Part shown: in pieces, positions 41,904 to 50,505 of the stretch | Numbering within the stretch: the first letter of the stretch is position 1 | Layout of the letters: each line of letters starts with the position of its first letter | Origin: Picochlorum sp. 'celeri' | Taxonomy: Eukaryota; Chlorophyta; Trebouxiophyceae | Direction: 5' to 3' | Length of the DNA stretch: 64,000 bases | Assembly: GCA_010909725.1 (NCBI GenBank) | Contig: JAACMV010000023.1 | Span: forward strand, 62,001-126,000 | Position numbers and translations under genes: made by a program | Notes under the pieces: model-generated | The model's input: only the letters and a program-made list of their open reading frames with translations | What the model was told of the DNA's origin: nothing | The model's database searches: none

Positions 41904-43160
41904 TTAATGAGATGTTTCCATAGCCTTGGCACCTTTGTCATGCCACTCATCTGCTTCGCTTGCAGAAGAGTTGTCTGATCCACCTACACTTGGTAACAAG
42001 CAGACGTTTGACTTTTCTGTGATGACAACCTCTTCAAGTACCTCGTGATCCTTTTCAAGGAGTCCGGCAAGATCCTTGTAGGATGCCTGGCACAATGCCT
42101 TTCCAATTTCCTTGCCAGACTCATCGATGAAAGCGACAGCTTCTCCGGATTCAAAGTTTCCTTCGATCCCGTCAATGTGTGCGGCGCTCACCGTGCCATC
42201 CTCCCTGAGTTCTTCCAAAGCTTCTGCAGAGACTTGCACAGTACCTCGGACGGGATTCGAGAGTACCCATCTCTGCCCACCAACAACGGGCTCAGTGGCT
42301 GGGAGGAACAAAGTACCAATCTCCTTTCTCTCCAAAACAACTTGCGGTACAACATCCGGGTCAGCCTGGCAGATGACCATTTTGGTGCCACCCGCAGTGG
42401 CCATGTTGGCTGCAGACAGCTTGGTACCCATACCACCTGTACCCCACTCTGATCCGGCATCTGTGTCTCCTGGTGTCTCAGTTTTCACTTGCAATGATTG
42501 CACATCCTCGACAACCCTGATTGGTTCTGCTTTGGGATCCACGGATGGGTTTGCTGTATACAGAGCATCGACATCCGTGAGCAAGAACAACCAGTCTGCG
42601 TGCACCAGGGTTGCAACCTGGGCAGAAAGGGTGTCATTGTCCCCAATCTTGAGCTGCTCAATGGCAACTGTATCGTTCTCATTCACAACAGGCACAACTC
42701 CATACTCGAGCAGTTCCTGAAATGTATTGACAGCATTCGTATACTGTTGCTTATCAGATAAATTGTCCAATGTAAGCAACACCTGGGAGCATGTCAGACC
42801 GACAGCAGAAAACAAGTCCTCATAGAATCTCATGAGGTGAACTTGCCCAACTGCAGCCAGAGCCTGTCTCTTCGACAAGTCCTTGGGCTTTTTCTCAAGT
42901 CCAAGTCTCTGGCATCCGACACCGACAGCTCCGCTTGAAATCAAGATAACATGGCATCCGTTGTCCTTTAGCGTTCTCACAGACTCTGCCAACCCCGCCA
43001 ACGCACTGAGATTCAGAGAAGAGTACTCGCTGTTGATCAAGGAAGTCGTACCAATCTTGATCACGACTACCTGCATGTTGTCATGCCTATCGCCAACGCG
43101 TTCGGGTTTTGGGGTGGAGGAATCAGCGCGCAGCTGCTTCAGTTCGTCAATATTCATCAT
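41904..43160 (-). CDS. PROB: glutamate 5-kinase (monofunctional)
   Basis: Single exon, 418 residues. Residues about 28-290 form the amino-acid kinase domain: VVVIKIGTTSLI, HVILISSGAVGVGCQRLG, VVNENDTVAIEQLKIGDNDT, LTDVDALYTANP and GTGGMGTKLSAANMA, all standard for ProB. Residues about 310-390 form a PUA domain (GTVQVSAEALEELREDG, GEAVAFIDESG). It makes gamma-glutamyl phosphate from glutamate and ATP, the first step of proline synthesis. Land plants and animals fuse this enzyme to gamma-glutamyl phosphate reductase (P5CS); here it is separate, as in bacteria and many algae. No clear transit peptide. The about 35-residue C-terminal tail after the PUA domain is Ser- and Glu-rich. Confidence 0.92.
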   Translation of the reverse strand: MMNIDELKQLRADSSTPKPERVGDRHDNMQVVVIKIGTTSLINSEYSSLNLSALAGLAESVRTLKDNGCHVILISSGAVGVGCQRLGLEKKPKDLSKRQALAAVGQVHLMRFYEDLFSAVGLTCSQVLLTLDNLSDKQQYTNAVNTFQELLEYGVVPVVNENDTVAIEQLKIGDNDTLSAQVATLVHADWLFLLTDVDALYTANPSVDPKAEPIRVVEDVQSLQVKTETPGDTDAGSEWGTGGMGTKLSAANMATAGGTKMVICQADPDVVPQVVLERKEIGTLFLPATEPVVGGQRWVLSNPVRGTVQVSAEALEELREDGTVSAAHIDGIEGNFESGEAVAFIDESGKEIGKALCQASYKDLAGLLEKDHEVLEEVVITEKSNVCLLPSVGGSDNSSASEADEWHDKGAKAMETSH

Positions 43161-44025
43161 CTCTTCGCAACCAAAATTGTTTGAAAAATGACACTCAAAT
43201 GAACTGTTTATTCGGAGACAGAAAAAAGCCTCTTAATTATTATAGAATCTGAAATTATTGGTGCTTTAGTTAATGAACTCGTTGATTCATTCAACAAAGC
43301 AATTTGTAGTTGATTATTCTGACCGTTTCACTCGAGCAATAGCCCTCTTGTGTTCACCAGTGCAACAGCAGGTCCATAAATTTTCAACCCTAGCCGATAC
43401 CTAAGTATTCTAATTTAGTGTAATAATAGTATTCTGCAATGTATATGACAGTATAGTGAGAAATTGTGCCATGCATGCATGCGTAGTACAAAAACTGCCT
43501 CAAGAACAGAAAGGACAATGCCTTCCCATCATGACAGGCCTTCGACCGACAGATTGAGCCAAGTCACGTGGCGACGTACCTCGATATTACCATCGAATAC
43601 TGACACGATATTTGCTACGAATACCACTTCAGTAATAACGAATGAAATTCAAACGAGATTCGGAGCCGCTGGTACAAAAGGCTTTCAGCACACCAACAGA
43701 CGTCGCTCGTTGTTTCGTCAAATCAAGCCACACACAGACAATACTACGCTGTCTGTCGTGAATATAAATATATTAAATCTTGGAATGAGTTCAATAGAAT
43801 TTTTTGATTATCACAATGGTGAAACTGTAATGGTTTCGAGATTTATCCTCTGATAACGTGGCGCGTTCAAACAGGACCACCGTGTCCGTTTTGGAGGCCA
43901 TCGGTCAGACAATTGTCGGACCGTTGGTCTGACGACTTCCTTTTTCGTTGGAGGTGGAGTCCGTAATCCTTGTCCCCCCACCGCAGAGTCTACGATGTCG
44001 AAGAAACCATGAATTTTAGGTATCT
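43161..44025. other. intergenic, no supported gene
   Basis: At 865 bp, the longest gene-free stretch in the window. It holds the glutamate kinase promoter and the 3' UTR of the Yvh1-HAD gene. A plus-strand frame of 129 codons (43464-43853) shows no family resemblance. At 43904-43933 there is an inverted repeat, GTCAGAC/GTCTGAC, around the palindrome GACAATTGTC, about 100 bp past the Yvh1-HAD stop. Confidence 0.55.
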
Positions 44026-46004
44026 CTACATATCTAACATGCTTCGGAGCGCTGAAAACGTTTCCGGGAGGGTGGGTCCGATGATTGTAACCGTACACGT
44101 GCGTGTCAAGGGTACCCTGTTTGGGTCCCTGGATGCTTCATCTTCTTCTGGCTGCCGTGGTCCATCTGCTGCATCAAATGAGCTACGCTTCAAATGGTGC
44201 AAGGCTTCATACATCTGTTCATGCGTCAGAGATGTTGTCACCGCAGCGATATGGCCAATTCCTGCCGCTGCTGCTGCATGAATGCCATGGATGGAATCCT
44301 CAATCACGATAGCACCCTGTCCACAGCCTTGGCAGTCTAGAATGCTCAGTGCCTCGACATAAACATCAGGGTGAGGTTTTCCACGTGCTACTTGCTGAGC
44401 GCTGACAATACTTTGGGGTTCTATGATGCCCCACAGCTTGGCAGATTGTAGATTGTGCTGGATTTTTGCATGGCTTCCAGAAGAGGCAATGCCAACGAGG
44501 GGCAATGCATGGTCAGGTCGACGGCAAACCCGACATGCATCTTTCATCAGAGATGCTGCACCTGGTATAGGATCTATTCCGGAGGATGTGATGGATGTGT
44601 AGCATTGGTTTTTTGCAGCAGATACCATGTCTACAAGGTGCTCCATCCACCGTGTTTCATCCTCAACGTCTTCCGACAGGGCTACATGCTTGAACATATC
44701 TTCCAGGACATAGGTTCTCATATAGTATTCCAAGCAAGATCGAATATCCATACCAAACACGGGAACGAAATCCTGAGGAAATATGTGAGGAATGTCAAAG
44801 GATGTCACTTGTTGTATACCTTGTCTCAAAGCTTCACAGCTCGCCCTCTCAGAATCGACCAGTACTCCATCGCAATCAAATATAAGACAAATCTGTTTCG
44901 TACGGGTCGCTTTCTTTCCCAGAAGTTTTGGCTGCCTGATGGCAGGCATGGAGACATGGTGGCTTCTTTGCATGTCATTAATATCAAGCTTTGACATGTG
45001 AAGCTGAAAAGCTGGGGTTATCCACTCGGCATCTTCATTTTGCATACCAGACCAATTGTAGCTTCCTAGCCTGGATGCGCATTGATAGCAATAAATCTTA
45101 CCTTGGGTATCCTCTGTGATGGCCTTCATCCACCGAAGAGGTTCAACAAATATGCTCCCAGTGGTAGATTCCCCGTGCGAGTCAGCCTGCCTACTGTTTT
45201 TATGATCTTTTGATTTCTTCCTCCAAGAAAACCCATTCTTACAGGATCCCACAGACACGTCCACCATGATATTGGCTGCTGTTGCCAACACAGCTCTACA
45301 ACTTCTACAACTGTAGAGAATAGAACTCTGCGACGTATCATTGCGCGGATCTCGAAACTCCTTAACATCGAATGCATCTCCTTGGCTTTGGACATCTTTC
45401 GCAGTTTGCCTCGCTCTCAGGGACCTGTATGCACCATGCGTCATGTCATATGAAAACTTCATCTCATGCCACACATCCAACTGATTCAGAAAACCTTGGT
45501 TTGGCGACGCCTGTGGGTATATACGATGTAAATCCTCAAGGCACTGCAATGACGTGGCATCTCTGTTTACATACTCCATCATGTATGCCAATACCAGTGT
45601 GCAACTTCTTGAGACACCTTGTGCACAAACAACCACCACATGCCCTCCTTGTTTTACTGCATTGTGTATGAATCGCGACGATTCTTTAAAGTACTCTATA
45701 ATCAAAGACTCGTCGTCATCTTCGATTTCAATATGCATGCGATGGTCTTCAGCAAAATCGTCGTATCTGCAGGCACGAGGAACTGGGCCCTGAACTGCCA
45801 CCTGCACAGTGACATGTTTGCCGTAATTCATACTCAGGCCAATGCATTGTGCACATAGTAATGTAAAAATGACTTGATCACAGAGAGACGTACAAGTATG
45901 TGAGTAAAATGGCCTTTTTCCAAAGCACGCTCTAAAGCTGGGTTCGACGACCCACTAATGGAAACACCATCCAGTACTCGATCAACCTTACATTCATCAG
46001 CCAT
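44026..46004 (-). CDS. Yvh1/DUSP12-like phosphatase fused to a HAD hydrolase
   Basis: Exons 46004-45894 and 45801-44026 (92-bp phase-0 intron GTACGT...GTGCAG) encode 628 residues. Residues about 6-150 are a dual-specificity phosphatase domain with the C-x5-R loop CAQGVSRS and general-acid region IEDDDESLI. Residues about 190-310 match the zinc-binding domain unique to Yvh1/DUSP12 (CRSCRAVL, FVEPLRWMKAI, CYQCASRLGSYNWSG, WITPAFQLHMSKLD). Residues about 340-600 are a HAD hydrolase of the beta-phosphoglucomutase type: IFDCDGVLVDSE, VGIASSGSHAKI, ARGKPHPDVY, VIEDSIHGI. Yvh1 drives Mrt4 release in late 60S assembly. The phosphatase signature lacks the usual His before Cys (VVVC, not VHC), and one Cys pair of the zinc domain (the C-S-C before the W) is missing. 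HAD substrate unknown. The reading frame is continuous, so this is one polypeptide. Confidence 0.85.
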
Positions 46005-46165
46005 TGCATCATCTATACGATTTAAGATATCTGCTCGAGTGACTCTCTCTCTCTTCAAGTAATGAATGATGATTGATCTGCCTGTGCAAAAAAGATGCAG
46101 GAGGGAGATTCAAAATTGATAACCAGATATCCACAACGAACCCATGTATTTGATATGAAAATGAT

Positions 46166-46297
46166 TTATATGCCTTCTGCGTATATATCAAAGGAATAGA
46201 TCGGTCTTTGGTCGAATTTTGAGAACCAGTCTGCATCGCATGCGAGTGCATCCTCCTCAGATACAACTCTGCGCATTATAGGCGTGGTGGATCCCAT
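46166..46297 (-). CDS. possible 43-residue protein
   Basis: A short minus-strand frame beginning MGSTTPIMRRVVSEEDALAC and ending SFDIYAEGI. Composition is protein-like, and it fills the gap between the Yvh1-HAD gene and the Dbp10 gene, whose ATG is only 17 bp away in the opposite direction. No family recognised. It could equally be chance. Confidence 0.3.
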   Translation of the reverse strand: MGSTTPIMRRVVSEEDALACDADWFSKFDQRPIYSFDIYAEGI

Positions 46298-46314
46298 TGT
46301 AAAGATACAGTAAT

Positions 46315-48880
46315 ATGAATGAAGTAGAATCAAGTGCATCAGAAGGTGATGGGGTGGAGGGTGCCGTAGAGTTTGGGTGGGAGGAGCCAGAAAAGAAAGT
46401 TTCTGGTCGGCGTAAAAAGACTCAAAAGAAGGCCAAGCTGGGGACATTTGGTGCGTTTCCATCATTGTATGACGCTGTGTGACTGGATGGTGTCCAATGT
46501 GGCATTGTGTTTGGATGCAGAGGCTATGGGGCTCTCTCCACTTGTTTTGAAAGGAGTTCGGAGGAAAGGTTTTCGTTTACCAACCCCTATACAACGGAAA
46601 ACCATACCTTTGATTCTTCAAGGGCTAGATATAGTGGGAATGGCGAGGACTGGATCGGGTAAGACTGCGGCTTTTGTGATTCCCCTACTGGAGAAGCTGA
46701 AGGGGCACTCTGCAACTGCAGGAGCAAGGGCATGCATCTTGTCACCGACGCGTGAGTTGGCGCTTCAAACGTACAAAGTTGTACAAGATCTGGGTCGACA
46801 TATGGATTTAAGGACTGCGGTGTTGGTTGGAGGAGATTCCATGGAGGCACAGTTTACAGAGTTGGCAGCATCCCCTGACATCATTGTTGCTACGCCAGGG
46901 CGGTTGGTGCACCATTTAGCCGAAGTTGATGCGTTTAATTTGAAGGCTGTTGAGCTGGTGATTTTTGATGAGGCGGATAGGTTATTTGAGATGGGGTTTG
47001 CGGAGCAATTGACTGAGATTCTTTCTGGGATGTCTAACGCTCGACAGACATTGTTGTTCTCTGCTACAATGCCACGAATCCTTGCCGAGTTTGCTCGAGC
47101 TGGATTGAAGGATCCAGAGCTGATTCGACTTGATGCAGATACCAAAATCTCTCCGGATCTAAAAATGTACTTCTTTCGAGTCCGGGAAGAGGAAAAGGTT
47201 GCAGCATTGGTTTTTCTCTTGAGGGAGGTGATTGAAAAGGGTCAATCAACGATACTATTCGTGTCAACCAGGCATCATGTGGAGTTTTTATGTCTACTAC
47301 TGGATCAAGAACATATATCTGCAGTGCCGGTTCATGGTAATATGGATCAGACAGCGAGAAAAATCAACATGGCCAAATTTAAGGCAAAAAAGGCAGAAGT
47401 TCTTGTCGTCACAGATGTTGCAGCGAGAGGGCTTGATATTCCGCTTTTGGACAATGTCATTAATTATGACTTCCCTCCTAAACCGAAATTATTTGTCCAT
47501 CGGTCTGGTCGCGTTGCTCGTGCAGGTAGACCTGGAACATCCTATAATTTTGTCACTTCTGATGAGCTGGGATATTTAGTTGACTTGCACCTCTTTCTTG
47601 GGCGTAAACTGAATCCTGCTCCCATCCGAAATTTAGCTCAAGCAGCGGAGGAGGTTGAGACAATGGTTGCTGATCCGAATGCTCCACCGCCCTCGGAATT
47701 TGGCAGATTTCCTCAAACAGTCTTAGATCCTCTTGTTGGTCACATAGCAGATGTGATCAACAACGTTCCTGATTTGCTTATACAGCAGCTATCCTTAAAG
47801 AATGCAAAGGCATTGTATATCAAAACGAGGCCACCTGCATCTGCAGAAAGTGCTAGGAGAGCGAAAACGTTCGAGAAAGAAGGCATTCACCCTGTTTTGG
47901 CAGCAGCAGTCCCATCTGTTGCTCTGGGAGGATTGGAAGCACAGGAATCTCTGGCCTCAATTACAGCCTCGCTCCGCTCATATAGGCCATCACAAACGGT
48001 TTTTGAGGCGCAAGTAGCGTCTGCTAGAGCAGGCCAAGGTGCAGGAATGGCCGCTACACCAGGGATATTGGCTGCTGCACCGCATGAGAGAAATCTCGAG
48101 GTAATGAAGATGAAACGAGATGCACACTCCGTCGCGATTGAATCTAGAAAGAAGCAAAAGGCTTTGGAAAATAGTGACAAGGTTGAGGAGGACGAGAATA
48201 AACACCTCGCTGATACTGCAGCCCCACTCAACAGTGGGCGATTTAGAGATGATTCATTTTATTTGTCTCATGAGCCATCTGCTGGCGGCAGAACAGCTGA
48301 ACAGTTTCTCGCCGTTGGATCTGGTGACCAGTTTAAAGACGCTGTCATTGATCTTGGCGGAGAGGATATGGAGGGAGAAGCTCAGCGAAAATCAGCGTCA
48401 TGGCACTGGGATAACAAGTCAAAACGCTATGTCAAGTTGCAGAAAGGAGAGATCATGAAGGCAGGCACAAGAGCCAAGAGCAAATCACAGAGTGGCCCAT
48501 CAAAGATGAATAGAGAGAAGGAAGGAAGCCTTTATAAAAAATGGACTAAAAAGACTAAAATGTCGATTGGCAAGTCAAACGCAGACTCGAGAATTGCACA
48601 AGCAATGGGTGGTAGATTCAAGAGAGGTGGACGTGGCTGGGAGAATCCTCTCAAGCCTGTTGCTGATGATCCAGATGTGCACAAGAGAGCTAGAAACGAA
48701 ATGAAAACTGCGGATCAAGTTAGAAAGCAGAGGAAAGAAGAGCAGAAGAAACGTGAACGGAATATGCCCAAGAAGGCACGGGCACAAACATCTCTTCCAG
48801 GAGGCAGGAAGAAGAACAGTCACAAGGCAATTCCTAATAGGGGCGTCAAAGGCATGCGTGTTAGTAAAAAACGCAAATAA
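46315..48880 (+). CDS. DBP10: DEAD-box RNA helicase Dbp10/DDX54
   Basis: Exons 46315-46450 and 46521-48880 (70-bp phase-1 intron GTGCGT...ATGCAG) encode 831 residues. After a Lys-rich N-terminus come the helicase motifs: Q motif GFRLPTPIQRK, ARTGSGKT (I), PTRELALQ (Ia), TPGR (Ib), DEAD (II, VIFDEADRLFEMG), SAT (III), RGLDIP (V) and HRSGRVAR (VI). Beyond the core, SASWHWDNKSKRYVKLQKGE is the DBP10CT signature, and the tail is strongly basic (KKRERNMPKKARAQ), as in Dbp10. Role: nucleolar helicase in 60S subunit assembly around the peptidyl-transferase region. The splice restores GTFEAMGLSPLVLKG, the conserved entry to the Q motif. TGTAA at 48890-48894. Confidence 0.93.
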
Positions 48881-48917
48881 TTTTACAAATGTAAAAAGCT
48901 CCATGTACCAATTCTAT

Positions 48918-50306
48918 CTATTTTCTTCGCCTATTTGTTGCAACATGCTTTCGTTCATTTGGATTCTTCTTCCACCCACTGTTTAGCAACGTAGCCATGC
49001 TTGGTGGTCCTCCAGCGACAGCAGCAACCTGGTGCCACGTCTCATCCGTGTACTCTGGTGCAAAAGGATCGAGCTGAGCATTCTTTGACGCCTTCTTAGA
49101 CCTCAGTAAATGCTTCTTGGTCAACAATTGATCCTCGCGGAGGATGGGATCATGATTTCTACCGCCCTTGGGTTTTGGGAGACTATACTTTGTTCCTTTC
49201 AGGATATGCTTCTTCCTCACTCCATACTGCTCAGCTCCTTCAGGGGAAATTGTCATTTTCACCTTGTCCAGCGTCGCATTCCCGCAGCGAGGGCAAAATA
49301 ATCTACCAACCTCTTTTGTCACCTGGTTACATGCCGTGCAGCGGAGAACCCATCGCGTCACAGACTGAATCTGCATACCATCAGGCGCAGCAAGCCTGAG
49401 ACCCATCTGGAGAATTACATTTTGCATCGCAAAGTCAGCTGTCATGGAAATCACAGCACTTGTACCTACTGGATGGTCAGCAACAAGGTCCTCCTCCTCG
49501 ATATCACCATCATCTTGGTCACCCAAACTCAAAGGCTGCGCTTCGTCGTCTTGGGCTTCAGCCTCTTCCCTCCTCTGTTCCTTCCTTCTCTCTTTCTTCT
49601 TCATTCTCCTAGCCTTACCTTTATTTTTATACGCCGTCTCCCATGCCCCTTCGTCTTGTTCATCATCATCATCTTCTCTCTCTTGGTCCTCTACTGCCGT
49701 GTGATCTCTTGCATCATCATTAGTGCTTCCCAGGGCCAACTGCTGCACATGTGCAGATACATGACTACCATCCTCACCTTGAATCAGAGCCTGTGCAGCC
49801 TCCTCCTCCTCCTCATTAATACGATCAATATCTGCCCAATCTCCTCCAGACACGCCCCACCCAGGAAGAGCCTTTTCGTCAACAACAGGCTTTGTCAACA
49901 TGGTAGGTGGAGCAGGGCGACTCCGTAAATGATCACTACCATAATATTCCACCTCAATCGTCCTTGCCAGCGCAATCAGACCCATATCTATAGAGGAAAG
50001 AGCGTGCAAATCCCCTGTCTGTCGGGCGAATGCCACAACAGCCTTCATACTCTCCTCACTAGGCTCCCGTGTCTCTATAGTGAAAGGAAGGCTTGCCAGT
50101 GCCTGTCGAGACTCTGAATCCCGGATCTCATGAAGCACCTGAGGAATAGTTACGATAGTATCGTAATTCTGCTTCAAATTTAGCAACCCATTTCTCTGAA
50201 TTATTGCATTCGCGTCGATAACTGCAACAGGCGACTGGTTGCATGTGCATGGGCCATCTTTCTCTTTGGCCGGCGGTTCCGCCTTTGCAATGGCAGCCCA
50301 ATTCAT
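48918..50306 (-). CDS. NOB1: NOB1, 20S pre-rRNA endonuclease
   Basis: Single exon, 462 residues. Residues about 25-135 are a PIN domain with its acidic metal-binding residues (VAVIDANAII, PQVLHEIRDSESR, TGDLHALSSIDMGLIALA). An acidic/basic low-complexity region follows (EDDDDEQDEGAWETAYKNKG). Residues about 320-370 form the zinc ribbon CTACNQVTKEVGRLFCPRCG. The C-terminus, SLPKPKGGRNHDPILREDQ, is diagnostic of Nob1. The enzyme cleaves site D to form the 3' end of 18S rRNA in the cytoplasm. Its stop is 37 bp from that of Dbp10, and its start is about 200 bp from the divergent carotenoid dioxygenase. Confidence 0.93.
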   Translation of the reverse strand: MNWAAIAKAEPPAKEKDGPCTCNQSPVAVIDANAIIQRNGLLNLKQNYDTIVTIPQVLHEIRDSESRQALASLPFTIETREPSEESMKAVVAFARQTGDLHALSSIDMGLIALARTIEVEYYGSDHLRSRPAPPTMLTKPVVDEKALPGWGVSGGDWADIDRINEEEEEAAQALIQGEDGSHVSAHVQQLALGSTNDDARDHTAVEDQEREDDDDEQDEGAWETAYKNKGKARRMKKKERRKEQRREEAEAQDDEAQPLSLGDQDDGDIEEEDLVADHPVGTSAVISMTADFAMQNVILQMGLRLAAPDGMQIQSVTRWVLRCTACNQVTKEVGRLFCPRCGNATLDKVKMTISPEGAEQYGVRKKHILKGTKYSLPKPKGGRNHDPILREDQLLTKKHLLRSKKASKNAQLDPFAPEYTDETWHQVAAVAGGPPSMATLLNSGWKKNPNERKHVATNRRRK

Positions 50307-50505
50307 CGAGTATTAATGAATATTATACTTCAGAATACTACACTGCAGGATGGAATGGCAGACTGATGTAGGATTGTTGGTGATGGATTGCAATGCAGTC
50401 CTCATTTTTTGGTTCCAGCTACTTGTGCCTCATTTCCATGGCATGGTTTTCTGTCATGAGGGCAGCACCCCGCACGTTTCACGCATTAAATAGAATTTTT
50501 ACAAT

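Noticed and set aside
43464..43853. 129-codon plus-strand frame in the largest gap
   Set aside because: Composition is random-looking, no conserved motif, no splice pattern; not enough to call a gene.
45939..45955. tRNA T-arm-like sequence GGGTTCGACGACCC
   Set aside because: Inside exon 1 of the Yvh1-HAD gene and without acceptor, D or anticodon arms.
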